Below, piece by piece: positions 1 to 8,956 of a stretch of DNA of 64,000 bases. A model generated the notes under the pieces. That model was given only the letters and a program-made list of their open reading frames with translations, did no database searches and was not told the origin of the DNA. The translations under genes were made by a program, and so were the position numbers. How positions within the stretch are numbered: the stretch's first letter is position 1; the number at the start of each line of letters is the position of its first letter. The stretch is from Bacilli bacterium (GTDB taxonomy: Bacteria; Bacillota; Bacilli; Paenibacillales; NBRC-103111): the NCBI GenBank assembly GCA_028287395.1, contig JAQBPR010000127.1:1-64000 (forward strand). The letters run 5' to 3'.

Positions 1-399
1 GCACTATTGGATGACAAGATGCTGGTAGTGGAGCAGTATCGTAAACCTCTGGAGAGAAGCCAAGTGGAAATACCGGCTGGCAAGCTGGAATGCGGAGAAG
101 ACCCTATGGAAGCAGCGGGACGAGAGCTGGAGGAAGAAACGGGATATCGTTGTGAAACCCTGCGCCATGTTTGTTCTTATTACACTTCCCCCGGCTTTGC
201 GGATGAATTGATTCATTTTTATGTAGCGGAAAATTTGGTCAAGGGCGAAGTAAATCTCGATGATGACGAATTTTTAGAATGTGAAGCGATTACGTTAGAG
301 CAGGCTCAGCAATTGATTCAAGAGCAGCGAATTAGCGATGCTAAAACGATCGCAGCCGTATATGCTTGGCGCCTATATAAACTCACGGGATCATTTTAA
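1..399 (+). CDS. nudF: Nudix hydrolase, ADP-ribose pyrophosphatase type (5' end outside window)
   Basis: The frame is open from base 1, so the N-terminus lies upstream of the window. The visible 132 residues carry a complete Nudix box: a glycine, five residues, a glutamate, seven residues, then RELEEETGY. This Mg2+-binding motif hydrolyses nucleoside diphosphates linked to another group. A place before the spoIIM/fur/xerD cluster matches ADP-ribose pyrophosphatase NudF (YqkG) of Bacillus, which splits ADP-ribose to AMP and ribose-5-phosphate. The exact substrate is inferred from family and context. It ends 2 bases before the next start, so the two genes are probably co-transcribed. Confidence 0.85.
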   Translation, partial: ALLDDKMLVVEQYRKPLERSQVEIPAGKLECGEDPMEAAGRELEEETGYRCETLRHVCSYYTSPGFADELIHFYVAENLVKGEVNLDDDEFLECEAITLEQAQQLIQEQRISDAKTIAAVYAWRLYKLTGSF

Positions 400-401
400 G
401 C

Positions 402-1580
402 ATGAATCGTTATTATGTGGATTTGCATATTCATATCGGTCGTACGGAAAAGGGCAGCCATGTAAAAATAAGCGGCTCGCGTGACCTGACTTTCTTCAAT
501 ATTGCCCATGAAGCTTCAGAGCGTAAAGGAATTGCGATGATTGGGATCATCGATAGCCATTCTCCTGCCGTACAGGAAGAGATCATGGATTATTTGCATC
601 GCGGCGAGATGGAAGAGGTGGCAGGCGGCGGGATCCGTTACAAGCAATCTACGATTATATTGGGAAGCGAAATTGAAGTGCGTGATGAAGGCTGCGGGCC
701 TACGCATGTATTGGCTTATTTACCTCATTTGCAAGGGATGCAGGATTTCACCAAGTGGATGAGTCGTTATATGAAAAATGTTGAATTAAGCTCTCAACGC
801 ATCTATGTATCCTCGCGCGAATTACAGCAGGAGGTGATCGATCGGGGCGGGATTCTAATTCCTGCACATATTTTTACACCGCACAAAAGCGTATACGGCA
901 GCGGCTCGACACGAATTTCGCATATGCTTGATCTCCGGAAAATCGCTGCGGTGGAGCTAGGCTTAAGCTCGGATACCCAGATGGCGGGTTATATCTCTGA
1001 GCTCGATTCGCTTGCTTTTATCACGAATTCGGACGCGCATTCGCTGGGGAAAATCGGTCGGGAATATAATCAAGTGGCAATGATGGAGCCAAGCTATAAT
1101 GAATTGATCAAAGCGCTCGCAGCGACGGAAGGTCGAGCCGTTGTCGGCAATTACGGTTTGAATCCCAGATTGGGCAAATATCACCGTACTTTTTGCGCAC
1201 AGTGCGATACCATTGTAGATGAAGCTCACACTACAGTCGATCGCTGCTTTTATTGCGGGAGTAAAAAAATTGTACGCGGAGTGATGGATCGAATTCGTGA
1301 TATTGCGGACAGGGAAGCTCCGATTATTTTACCGCATCGACCGCCGTATCATTATCAAATTCCACTAGAGTTTATTCCAACGCTAGGCAAAAAGAAGCGT
1401 GAATTACTGTTAGGGAATTTCAGTACCGAAATGAATATCCTTCACTCTGTTTCTCGAGATGATCTGGCTTTTGCAGTCGGCCAAGAGATTGCAGATTATA
1501 TTATGCAAGCGAGAGCAGGCACTTTGGCTGTGGATGTAGGCGGCGGCGGGCATTATGGTAAAATTTTGCGTAAGGCATAG
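402..1580 (+). CDS. PHP-domain DNA repair endonuclease, EndoQ-like
   Basis: This 392-residue protein opens with the PHP metal motif DLHIH (residues 7–11), has later metal ligands in IDSHS and in a TNSDAHS segment, and ends with a GGGGHYG turn. A CAQC…CFYC four-cysteine zinc knuckle sits near residues 265–284. PHP domain plus zinc finger plus a C-terminal helix-hairpin-helix-like part is the layout of endonuclease Q, which nicks DNA 5' of deaminated bases such as uracil and hypoxanthine. Activity in this organism is inferred. It follows the Nudix gene by 2 bases, so a damage-sanitising pair is plausible. Confidence 0.75.
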   Translation: MNRYYVDLHIHIGRTEKGSHVKISGSRDLTFFNIAHEASERKGIAMIGIIDSHSPAVQEEIMDYLHRGEMEEVAGGGIRYKQSTIILGSEIEVRDEGCGPTHVLAYLPHLQGMQDFTKWMSRYMKNVELSSQRIYVSSRELQQEVIDRGGILIPAHIFTPHKSVYGSGSTRISHMLDLRKIAAVELGLSSDTQMAGYISELDSLAFITNSDAHSLGKIGREYNQVAMMEPSYNELIKALAATEGRAVVGNYGLNPRLGKYHRTFCAQCDTIVDEAHTTVDRCFYCGSKKIVRGVMDRIRDIADREAPIILPHRPPYHYQIPLEFIPTLGKKKRELLLGNFSTEMNILHSVSRDDLAFAVGQEIADYIMQARAGTLAVDVGGGGHYGKILRKA

Positions 1581-1603
1581 TTATTCGGCTTGTTTTAGGC
1601 GGT

Positions 1604-1611
1604 CATACATT
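1604..1611 (+). promoter_or_regulatory. Possible sigma-E type -10 box before spoIIM
   Basis: CATACATT matches the mother-cell sigma-E -10 consensus and lies about 50 bases before spoIIM, which is a sigma-E gene in B. subtilis. No convincing -35 element is seen at the usual 14–15 base distance, so this is weak. Confidence 0.3.
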
Positions 1612-1662
1612 TTCCAGTTTCTTCATATCTTGTACTATTAGGACAAGAGGGGGAAACGGGCT

Positions 1663-2304
1663 ATGTCGGATTTGCCCCGCGCGATGCGGAATTATTTAAA
1701 AGAGCATTTACCGCTTTATGTATTTGTTTCCGTTTTATTTATAACCGGTGTTATATTCGGTGCGGTTATAGTACAAGCCTTAACATTGGAACAAAAGCAG
1801 GAGCTTAGCCGACATCTGGGCAATTTTTTTCAATTGATTGATCAAGGAAGCGAGTTCGACGGTAAACGTTCGTTTTTGCAATCGTTGATGATGAATCTAA
1901 AATGGTTGGCGCTCATTTGGTTATTTGGACTTTCGGTCATTGGACTTCCTTTAATCTTGATTATGGATTTTGTCAAAGGTGTTTTTGTTGGTTTTACCGT
2001 TGGTTTTATGGTAGGGGAATATGCTTGGAAAGGTATGCTGTTTGCATTAGTTTCCGTGGTTCCACAAAATTTATTGATGATTCCAGTGCTTCTGATTTGC
2101 AGTGTGTCAGCTATTTCCTTTGCGGTATACCTGATTAAACACCGCTTTTTGAAACAACAGCTGGGTACCTCGGTTCCGTTGGCTCAGTATATGGGAACGT
2201 CGCTTTCCTTAGCGATTATTTTGTTCGGTGTTTCATTCTATGAAGCGCTGCTTTCTCCTTTGCTTATGAAGTGGGTCACCCCGATGCTTCTATCGTTTGG
2301 ATGA
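1663..2304 (+). CDS. spoIIM: Stage II sporulation protein M
   Basis: This 213-residue integral membrane protein has a first membrane segment around residues 17–39 and several more spread to the C-terminus, in the typical SpoIIM length and pattern. SpoIIM joins SpoIID and SpoIIP in the mother-cell complex that degrades septal peptidoglycan and drives engulfment. The ATG is preceded by a GAGGGGGAAA ribosome site. Its place just before fur and xerD is the conserved Bacillales arrangement. Regulation is presumably by sigma-E (see the weak -10 box at 1604). Confidence 0.9.
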   Translation: MSDLPRAMRNYLKEHLPLYVFVSVLFITGVIFGAVIVQALTLEQKQELSRHLGNFFQLIDQGSEFDGKRSFLQSLMMNLKWLALIWLFGLSVIGLPLILIMDFVKGVFVGFTVGFMVGEYAWKGMLFALVSVVPQNLLMIPVLLICSVSAISFAVYLIKHRFLKQQLGTSVPLAQYMGTSLSLAIILFGVSFYEALLSPLLMKWVTPMLLSFG

Positions 2305-2326
2305 GCATCAAGTTACCGCAAATGGT

Positions 2327-2356
2327 TTGACTTTGTTCGACTTATCCCCCTATAAT
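2327..2356 (+). promoter_or_regulatory. Sigma-A promoter for fur
   Basis: TTGACT (2327–2332) and TATAAT (2351–2356) are separated by 18 bases, close to the ideal vegetative promoter. It sits after the spoIIM stop and about 45 bases before the fur start, so fur can be transcribed independently of the sporulation gene upstream. Confidence 0.75.
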
Positions 2357-2401
2357 AGTAAGGAAATGATCAGTTTGATCGGGAGGGTAAGGGAGAGGAA
2401 A

Positions 2402-2869
2402 ATGGAAGAGCGGATTGAGAAAATCAAGCAGCAGTTGCAATCGCAGGGTTATAAGCTGACCCATCAACGTGAAGCGACCGTTCGCGTGCTGCTCGAAAAT
2501 GAAGAAGATCATTTAAGCGCGGAAGATATGTTTATGCTCGTCAGAGATAAAGCGCCTGAAATTGGTCTGGCTACCGTTTATAGAACCCTTGAACTGCTGA
2601 GCGAACTGCATGTAGTAGAGAAAATTAATTTTGGCGACGGCGTGGCTCGTTACGATTTGCGAAACGACAGCACACACCATCACCATCACCATCTTATTTG
2701 CGTGCAATGCGGTGCAATGGATGAAATTTTAGAGGACTGGCTGGGTCCGTTGGAAGAAAGAGTCGAAGCAGAATATCATTTCACAGTGATCGACCATCGT
2801 CTTGATTTTCAAGGCATTTGTCATCGCTGCAGCGGTAAAGAAAACAATAAATCAACGGAACCCAAATAA
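2402..2869 (+). CDS. fur: Ferric uptake regulator family repressor
   Basis: This is a Fur-family winged-helix regulator of 155 residues that binds DNA when loaded with metal. The N-terminal half has the wing helix with the typical GLATVYRTLELL stretch. The C-terminal half has a histidine run leading into CVQCG, and a second CHRC pair, as in zinc-stabilised Fur proteins. I start at 2402 because a GGGAGGGTAAGGGAGAGG ribosome site lies just before it. The longer frame from 2297 would overlap spoIIM and include the promoter. Position before yqzK–xerD supports Fur rather than PerR or Zur. Confidence 0.88.
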   Translation: MEERIEKIKQQLQSQGYKLTHQREATVRVLLENEEDHLSAEDMFMLVRDKAPEIGLATVYRTLELLSELHVVEKINFGDGVARYDLRNDSTHHHHHHLICVQCGAMDEILEDWLGPLEERVEAEYHFTVIDHRLDFQGICHRCSGKENNKSTEPK

Positions 2870-2890
2870 ATAGAAACAACTATAGATAAA

Positions 2891-2960
2891 AGAGTGTGTT
2901 CAACTGAGGCTGGAAAGCACATTCATTTCGCAACATAGCTATACTTTTTGAACATACTCT
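2891..2960. repeat. Long-loop inverted repeat upstream of ald
   Basis: AGAGTGTGTTCA (2891–2902) pairs with TGAACATACTCT (2949–2960) along 12 positions with one G·U pair, around a 46-base loop. No T-run follows, so it is not an ordinary terminator. It may be a structured leader or an operator pair before ald. Confidence 0.45.
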
Positions 2961-3048
2961 AAAGGCATCTTTAAGCGGATATAATTTACGCTTAACAGGT
3001 GTTTTTTATGTTCAAAATGAAATACGCAGATTTTAAGGAGATGGCATC

Positions 3049-4170
3049 ATGATCATTGGTGTTCCGAAGGAAATTAAAAACAATGAATATCGTGTGGCTT
3101 TAACGCCAGCGGGGGTGGGTATGCTGCGCAAGTTGGAGCATCAAATATATGTCGAGCTAGGGGCAGGCGACGGAAGTGGATTTAGCGATGCCGAGTACAG
3201 CCAGGCAGGAGCAGAAATTTTAAAATCAGCTGCTGAGGTCTGGTCAAAGTCTGAAATGATCTTAAAGGTAAAGGAACCGCTGTCTGAGGAATATGGTTAT
3301 TTTAAATCAGGTCAAATTTTATTTACTTATTTGCATTTAGCGGCGGCTGGCGCATTAGCCGAGCATTTGACCCAGCAGCAGGTCACAGGCATTGCTTACG
3401 AAACGATTCAACTGCCAAACGGCAGCTTACCGCTGCTCACGCCGATGAGCGAAGTTGCTGGCAGAATGTCCGTACAGGTCGGAGCGCAATTTCTCGAAAA
3501 ATATTATGGCGGACGGGGGATTTTATTAGGCGGCGTGCCGGGTGTTCCGCCCGCGGATGTGATTATTCTAGGTGGCGGTATTGTCGGAACCCATGCGGCA
3601 AAAATGGCTCTCGGTTTAGGAGCGAATGTTGTTGTAATCGAGCGCAATCCAGAACGCATGCGATACTTGGACGATGTGTTCGGAGGGCGTTTGCGAACGT
3701 TGATGTCTAATCCTTTAAACATTGCTAATGCTGTGCAAAAAGCCGATCTGTTGATCGGTGCCGTGTTGATTCCCGGAGCTCGGGCGCCCAAGTTAGTAAC
3801 AGAGGAAATGGTAAAGCAGATGAAACCGGGTTCGGTCATTGTTGACGTGGCGGTCGATCAAGGGGGGACGATTGAAACAATTGACCGCGTGACGACGCAC
3901 AGCGAGCCAACGTATGTTAAACACGGTGTACTTCATTATGCCGTTGCCAATATGCCTGGAGCTGTACCAAGAACTTCGACCTTTGCATTAACGAATTCAA
4001 CGATCCCCTATGTTCTAGAGCTTGCCAACAAAGGACTGGAAAAAGCGCTGCGTGACAATAACTCATTAGCACAAGGCGTCAATACATACAAAGGAAAAGT
4101 GACGCACAGCGCAGTGGCGGAAGCGGTAGGGCAGCCCTATTCCATGCTGAATACTTTACTTTTGAAATAG
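3049..4170 (+). CDS. ald: Alanine dehydrogenase
   Basis: This 373-residue NAD-dependent enzyme interconverts L-alanine with pyruvate and ammonia. The opening [17 protein letters not shown], the HLAAA segment with its catalytic histidine at residue 96, and the nucleotide-binding glycine motif in [10 protein letters not shown] are hallmarks. Length matches the family. A TAAGGAG ribosome site precedes the ATG. In spore formers alanine dehydrogenase supports sporulation and removes the germinant alanine. Its insertion between fur and yqzK is not the B. subtilis order. Confidence 0.95.
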   Translation: MIIGVPKEIKNNEYRVALTPAGVGMLRKLEHQIYVELGAGDGSGFSDAEYSQAGAEILKSAAEVWSKSEMILKVKEPLSEEYGYFKSGQILFTYLHLAAAGALAEHLTQQQVTGIAYETIQLPNGSLPLLTPMSEVAGRMSVQVGAQFLEKYYGGRGILLGGVPGVPPADVIILGGGIVGTHAAKMALGLGANVVVIERNPERMRYLDDVFGGRLRTLMSNPLNIANAVQKADLLIGAVLIPGARAPKLVTEEMVKQMKPGSVIVDVAVDQGGTIETIDRVTTHSEPTYVKHGVLHYAVANMPGAVPRTSTFALTNSTIPYVLELANKGLEKALRDNNSLAQGVNTYKGKVTHSAVAEAVGQPYSMLNTLLLK

Positions 4171-4242
4171 TAATATTATAGCTTAGTTCGTCCAAACAGC
4201 GCATATACTTGGTAATAGAGTGTGTTTATCAGGAGGTATGCG

Positions 4243-4476
4243 ATGATATTTTCTTTTCGGAAGTTTAGAAAAAGGATGAAATTTGCCGTTCAGTTGTTGG
4301 TATTTACCATTTTAATTTATTATGTGCTCCGCGCAGCTACAAGCTGGATCGTACCAATGGAACGTTATAAAGTACCGTCGGGTCATTTTCTCAAGGTATT
4401 TCAGCAGGAAGCGCTTGCGGATCAAAGTCAGACGTTAAAAGAGCGTATAGCGATGTTTTATTGGTTTGGTGAATAA
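4243..4476 (+). CDS. yqzK: YqzK family small membrane protein (DUF4227)
   Basis: This 77-residue basic protein has one membrane segment near residues 14–33. Function is unknown. Its place between fur and xerD is the same as yqzK in B. subtilis. I choose the ATG at 4243 because AGGAGGT lies 5 bases upstream. The in-frame ATG at 4222 would put that ribosome site inside the gene. Confidence 0.72.
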   Translation: MIFSFRKFRKRMKFAVQLLVFTILIYYVLRAATSWIVPMERYKVPSGHFLKVFQQEALADQSQTLKERIAMFYWFGE

Positions 4477-4548
4477 AGCAGGAATATGAGATGTTCACGT
4501 TGAATTCGTTTAGCAAATAAACCGCGAATACGAAGGGTACGTGTCGGG

Positions 4549-5445
4549 ATGAAAAAACAACTATTGATCTTTATCCAATATTTATCCGTTGAAAAAGGAC
4601 TCGCGCAAAATACGCTGGAATCCTATGAACGAGATTTAACGCAGTATATTGCTTTTATTGAAAAAAGCGGGATTACAGCCTTTAATGACACCAAAAAATC
4701 AAACATTCAAAGTTATCTATTACAGCTTAAAAAATTAGGACGAGCTTCCTCTACAGTGACAAGAAATATGGTATCGATTCGCTCCTTTTATCAGTTTATG
4801 GTGCGAGAACGGCTGTTGGATTTGGATCCTTCTTTAAATATGGAAACCCCCCGATTGGATAAAAGACTGCCGAAGGTTTTATCGATTCAGGAAGTGGAGG
4901 CGCTTCTTGAAGCGCCCGAGACGACGACTCCTCATGGAATGCGGGATAAAGCGATGCTTGAACTGCTTTATGCGACAGGAATGCGCGTGTCGGAGTTAAT
5001 TTCATTGAATGCGGGTCATGTGAATTTGGGCATGGGTTTTGTACGTTGTATCGGTAAAGGCTCCAAGGAGCGAATCATCCCATTAGGCCGCATTGCGGCA
5101 AAATGGCTTCACGAATACATCCAAAGGATGCGTCCAAAATTATTAAAAGAATTAAAAGCGGATGATGCGCTGTTTATTAATCATTTGGGAACTCGTCTAA
5201 CTAGACAGGGATTCTGGAAAATCATCAAAAAACATGGTCGTGAAGCGAAAATATTGAAAGAAATTACGCCGCATACACTACGGCATTCTTTTGCCACACA
5301 TTTATTGGATAATGGTGCTGATTTACGTGCAGTCCAAGAAATGCTGGGACATGCGGACATTTCCACAACCCAAATTTACACCCATGTCAGCAAAACACGG
5401 ATGAAGGAAGTATACAACCGGACGCATCCGCGAGCGAAAATTTAA
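4549..5445 (+). CDS. xerD: Site-specific tyrosine recombinase XerD
   Basis: This 298-residue recombinase acts with XerC at dif to resolve chromosome dimers. All catalytic residues are present: R146 in MRVSEL, K170, H242 and R245 in HTLRH, H268 in LGHAD, and the nucleophile Y277 in IYTHV. The N-terminal SAM-like core-binding domain is complete. It follows yqzK and precedes deoB as in B. subtilis (ripX), so it is the housekeeping copy and not a mobile-element integrase. Confidence 0.95.
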   Translation: MKKQLLIFIQYLSVEKGLAQNTLESYERDLTQYIAFIEKSGITAFNDTKKSNIQSYLLQLKKLGRASSTVTRNMVSIRSFYQFMVRERLLDLDPSLNMETPRLDKRLPKVLSIQEVEALLEAPETTTPHGMRDKAMLELLYATGMRVSELISLNAGHVNLGMGFVRCIGKGSKERIIPLGRIAAKWLHEYIQRMRPKLLKELKADDALFINHLGTRLTRQGFWKIIKKHGREAKILKEITPHTLRHSFATHLLDNGADLRAVQEMLGHADISTTQIYTHVSKTRMKEVYNRTHPRAKI

Positions 5446-5453
5446 TAAAGCAC

Positions 5454-5493
5454 ATGCTTACGATGTCAGTTTGCTAGGCAAACTTTTAGGAGG
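5454..5493 (+). repeat. Dispersed hairpin leader element, copy 1 (before deoB)
   Basis: ATGCTTACGATG is followed by AGTTTGC-TAG-GCAAACT, a 7-bp stem with a 3-base loop, and runs into the ribosome site of deoB. Two related copies lie before scpA at 35344 and 35383. The shared order is a TGCTTACGAwG box, an AGTTTkC hairpin, then the purine-rich ribosome site. Confidence 0.6.
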
Positions 5494-5502
5494 CGGCATT
5501 AG

Positions 5503-6678
5503 ATGGAATTTCAGCGAGTTTGCTTCATTGTATTAGACAGTGTCGGTATAGGCGAGCTTCCAGATGCTAACCGTTTTGGTGATGAAGGGGCTCATACGCT
5601 AGGACATATTGCCGAAAAAGTGAGCGGATTTCAATTGCCCAACCTGCAGCAAATGGGTTTAGGGTGTATTGCGCCCTTAAAAAATATCCCTGCATCAGAA
5701 AGTCCTACAGCATATTATGGGAAAATGGCGGAAGCATCGATAGGTAAAGATACGATGACGGGACACTGGGAGCTGATGGGGCTCAAAGTAACCATTCCTT
5801 TTCAAACGTATCCGAACGGATTTCCTGCTGCGCTTCTAGAACAATTTGAACAGGAGACTGGAAGGAAGGTAATTGGTAATATGCCAGCTTCCGGAACGGA
5901 CATTTTGGTTGAGCTTGGCGAGCGGCAAATGAAAACCGGAGAATGGATCGTCTATACGTCGGCAGATAGTGTTTTTCAATTAGCCGCTCACGAAGAAATC
6001 ATTCCATTGGATGAGCTGTATCGAGCTTGTGAAATAGCGCGCCGCCTTACAATGCAGGATGAATTCGCTGTGGGTCGAGTCATAGCACGGCCCTATGTGG
6101 GACAGCCAGGTGCGTTCACTCGCACATCAAATCGTCACGATTATGCAGTTAAACCTCCGGCTCCGACAGTGATGAATAAACTGCAGGATGCCGGTTTGGA
6201 TAGCATAGCTGTAGGAAAAATTAACGATATTTTTACTGGAGAAGGCGTAACAGAATCACTGCATACGGTCAGTAATAATGACGGCATTGCCAAAACAATC
6301 GAAGTGATGAAAAAGCCGTTTCGCGGCTTATGCTTCACCAATCTGGTTGAATTTGATTCTTTATACGGACATCGTCGTGATCCAGTGGGGTATGCTAATG
6401 CGTTGGTTGAATTTGATCGTAATCTTCCAGATATCATGGCGCAAATAAGCTCGCACGATTTGCTCATTCTAACAGCAGACCATGGCAATGATCCCACTCA
6501 TTCCGGAACAGATCATACACGCGAATATGTCCCTTTGCTGGTATGGAACCCTTCCTTTAAGACTCCGGTTAGTTTAGGGGTGCGTACGACATTTGCCGAT
6601 GTGGGAGCAACCATTGCAGATAATTTCGGGTTAGAAGCGATTGGACAAGGACGTAGTTTTTTAAGCCAGCTTCAATAG
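5503..6678 (+). CDS. deoB: Phosphopentomutase
   Basis: This 391-residue member of the alkaline phosphatase superfamily moves phosphate between C1 and C5 of (deoxy)ribose, feeding nucleoside sugars into central metabolism. The N-terminal metal site (VLDSVGIGELPDA), the KDTMTGHWE segment with the phosphorylated threonine, and the C-terminal TADHGNDPTHSGTDHTRE metal site are all visible. AGGAGG lies before the ATG. It forms a salvage operon with the two phosphorylase genes that follow. Confidence 0.96.
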   Translation: MEFQRVCFIVLDSVGIGELPDANRFGDEGAHTLGHIAEKVSGFQLPNLQQMGLGCIAPLKNIPASESPTAYYGKMAEASIGKDTMTGHWELMGLKVTIPFQTYPNGFPAALLEQFEQETGRKVIGNMPASGTDILVELGERQMKTGEWIVYTSADSVFQLAAHEEIIPLDELYRACEIARRLTMQDEFAVGRVIARPYVGQPGAFTRTSNRHDYAVKPPAPTVMNKLQDAGLDSIAVGKINDIFTGEGVTESLHTVSNNDGIAKTIEVMKKPFRGLCFTNLVEFDSLYGHRRDPVGYANALVEFDRNLPDIMAQISSHDLLILTADHGNDPTHSGTDHTREYVPLLVWNPSFKTPVSLGVRTTFADVGATIADNFGLEAIGQGRSFLSQLQ

Positions 6679-6695
6679 AAGAAAGGGGCTTTTTA

Positions 6696-7523
6696 ATGAG
6701 TGAAGCGGATCTGTTAAGCAGAATAGACGAAGCCCAAAGCTATATTGCCAATAAAATCACACTGAAACCGGAATTGGGTCTTATTCTTGGCTCTGGTTTA
6801 GGTATTTTAGCTGAATTAATTGAGGATGCCATCGTTATTCCGTATGCAAATATTCCCCATTTTCCTGTTTCAACGGTGTTTGGTCATGCGGGTGAGCTAG
6901 TTATCGGACGTGTGAAAGGGAAGACGGTCGTGATGATGAAGGGTCGCTTTCATATATATGAGGGCTACTCTGCGGAGGCTGTCTCGTTTCCTGTTCGTGT
7001 AATGAAAGCGTTGGGTGTACACACCTTGATCGTAACGAATGCAGCGGGAGGAGTAAATACCTCTTATGAAGTTGGCGATTTAATGCTGATTCGTGATCAT
7101 ATTAACTTTACAAGCCGTAACCCGCTTATCGGTTCGAATGAGGATCAGCTTGGTGCTCGCTTTCCGGATCTTTCGGAAGCCTATAATCGCAAGCTTCGAA
7201 AGGCAGCTATTGATGTAGCATCACAGCAGCAAATCACATTGCGTGAAGGGGTCTATATAGGTTTGCTGGGTCCTTCATATGAAACCCCTGCCGAAATTCG
7301 CATGCTGCGAATGCTTGGCGCTGATGCGGTTGGTATGTCCACTGTGTCCGAGGTTATCGTCGCTCGTCATGCAGGAATTGAAGTTTTGGGTTTTTCATGT
7401 ATAAGCAATATGGCTTCCGGTATTTTGGATCAGCCGCTTTCCCATGAGGAAGTCATGGAGACAACAGAACGCGTGAAGCAAAAGTTCCTGCATTTGCTGT
7501 TAGGTATCATTCCGCTGATTTAG
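6696..7523 (+). CDS. punA: Purine nucleoside phosphorylase, copy 1
   Basis: This 275-residue trimeric-type phosphorylase splits purine (deoxy)nucleosides to base and (deoxy)ribose-1-phosphate. The early GSGLG phosphate loop, the RFHIYEGY segment, the TNAAGG block, GPSYETPAE and GMSTVSE all match the family. It begins 18 bases after deoB behind a GAAAGGGG ribosome site, as punA (pupG) does in Bacillus. A close paralogue follows immediately. At the base-binding position this copy has SNMASG where the next has TDMAIG. Confidence 0.93.
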   Translation: MSEADLLSRIDEAQSYIANKITLKPELGLILGSGLGILAELIEDAIVIPYANIPHFPVSTVFGHAGELVIGRVKGKTVVMMKGRFHIYEGYSAEAVSFPVRVMKALGVHTLIVTNAAGGVNTSYEVGDLMLIRDHINFTSRNPLIGSNEDQLGARFPDLSEAYNRKLRKAAIDVASQQQITLREGVYIGLLGPSYETPAEIRMLRMLGADAVGMSTVSEVIVARHAGIEVLGFSCISNMASGILDQPLSHEEVMETTERVKQKFLHLLLGIIPLI

Positions 7524-7551
7524 TTATTTAGTAGGTATAGGAGGTTTCTTA

Positions 7552-8415
7552 ATGGAAGCGACGGAGAAAAACTATTTGGAGCAAATAGTTGAAGCGGCGA
7601 ACTATATTAAGCAAAAATTAGCGAATCGAAGCCCCGAAATTGCTCTGATTCTTGGCTCTGGTTTAGGCGATTTAGCGGATCAAATTACGAATAGCTTGGT
7701 GATTTCATACGGTGAAATCCCTCATTTTCCGCTATCTACAGTCGAAGGTCATGCTGGACGTTTTGTTATTGGTGATTTGGAAGGAAAATGTGTAATCGCA
7801 ATGCAAGGGCGGTTTCATTATTATGAAGGCTATGCGATGCAGAAGGTAATTCTTCCCGTTTATGTAATGAAGCAGTTGGGCACTCAAACGCTTGTTATTA
7901 CTAATGCAGCGGGGGGAATGAATCGTTCCTTTCAAGCGGGCGATCTGATGCTTATTACGGATCATATTAACATGACTGGTAACAATCCGTTAATTGGACG
8001 CAATCATTCGGAGTTGGGTGTTCGTTTTCCCGATCTATCTGAGGCATACAACCGCCAATATCGTAAAGTGGCACTTGATGTGGCCCGTAATATTCAAGGG
8101 TCGGATGGCCCGTTAAGACTGCAGGAAGGCGTTTATTGCGGTATCAGCGGTCCTGCGTATATGACACCTGCAGAATTGACGATGCTTGCCAAGCTTGGTG
8201 GAGATGCAGTGGGTATGTCCACTGTTGGAGAGGTCATCGCCGCTCGTCACTGCGGTCTTAAAGTACTCGGCATTTCCTGTATAACAGATATGGCCATCGG
8301 CGAGGAGCTATCCCCGCTGACACATGCACAGGTGATGGCGACCGCGGAACGAACAAAGCCAAAGTTTATAGCACTGGTGCGAGGTTTTATCGCTAAGGTT
8401 GAGCTGGTGGATTAA
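7552..8415 (+). CDS. Purine nucleoside phosphorylase, copy 2
   Basis: This 287-residue paralogue of the preceding gene shares the GSGLGDLAD start, the RFHYYEGY, TNAAGG and GPAYMTPAE motifs and the full catalytic framework. It differs by a longer N-terminus and a short insertion around residues 184–190. It starts 28 bases after copy 1 behind an AGGAGG site, so both are expressed together. Tandem copies suggest split substrate preference, but which purines each prefers cannot be read from the sequence. Confidence 0.92.
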   Translation: MEATEKNYLEQIVEAANYIKQKLANRSPEIALILGSGLGDLADQITNSLVISYGEIPHFPLSTVEGHAGRFVIGDLEGKCVIAMQGRFHYYEGYAMQKVILPVYVMKQLGTQTLVITNAAGGMNRSFQAGDLMLITDHINMTGNNPLIGRNHSELGVRFPDLSEAYNRQYRKVALDVARNIQGSDGPLRLQEGVYCGISGPAYMTPAELTMLAKLGGDAVGMSTVGEVIAARHCGLKVLGISCITDMAIGEELSPLTHAQVMATAERTKPKFIALVRGFIAKVELVD

Positions 8416-8594
8416 GTGGTGGTTGAAAAATCCGCTTTTAGGAAGGAAGACTACTGGAATTGAGCCCATATTGGCTGTTTTTCTTAGATTTCGCTATATT
8501 CAACTGCACTATTGCATTTAGATTCACTAATAACGGTAAAAAATGTTAATCAAGGTGTACTTTTGCAGTTAATTTTATGAAAGGTTGTGTTTAA

Positions 8595-8774
8595 GTGAAA
8601 TATATTATTAAACTAATTGGTGGCTATCATGGTGGCGTATACGGAGTCAAGGGAATGTACAATATTGTGCCCATTGAGAAAGCGATAGAATTTGACGACT
8701 TAAAAATTGCTCAAGCAAGACTAACTTATCTCGAAGAGAAGGGTTATAAAAACTGTACGTTAATTACAAAATAA
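8595..8774 (+). CDS. Small orphan protein (59 aa)
   Basis: A GTG start behind GAAAGGTTG opens a 59-codon frame that closes 15 bases before a clear terminator, which supports a real single-gene unit. The product begins KYIIKLIGGYHGG, has no membrane segment, and ends in a mixed helical stretch with one cysteine. I do not recognise the family. It is the first gene of the accessory pocket after the nucleoside operon. Confidence 0.55.
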   Translation: MKYIIKLIGGYHGGVYGVKGMYNIVPIEKAIEFDDLKIAQARLTYLEEKGYKNCTLITK

Positions 8775-8788
8775 ACTAAACAATGTTC

Positions 8789-8813
8789 CCTCATGATAAC
8801 ATGAGGTTTTTTT
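8789..8813 (+). terminator. Rho-independent terminator
   Basis: CCTCATG-ATAA-CATGAGG is a perfect 7-bp stem followed by seven T. It ends the small gene at 8595. A 13-bp palindrome, TGAGTACTACTCA (8813–8825), directly follows. Confidence 0.85.
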
Positions 8814-8898
8814 GAGTACTACTCAAAGGGATAATATCATGGTAGTGGTCTTTTTTATTGTACCATATATCGTATCAAAAACCGTTCCAAAATCAAAG

Positions 8899-8927
8899 TT
8901 GTATAAACGTTCATCCTATGGTACAAT
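8899..8927 (+). promoter_or_regulatory. Sigma-A type promoter for the recombinase-like gene
   Basis: TTGTAT (8899–8904) and TACAAT (8922–8927) are 17 bases apart, 30 bases before the start codon at 8957. Confidence 0.55.
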
Positions 8928-8956
8928 TGGACTACTACTGTTAAGGAGCGGTTAAA

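Noticed and set aside
2297-2401. Longer start for fur at 2297
   Set aside because: It overlaps spoIIM and includes the promoter; the strong ribosome site points to 2402.
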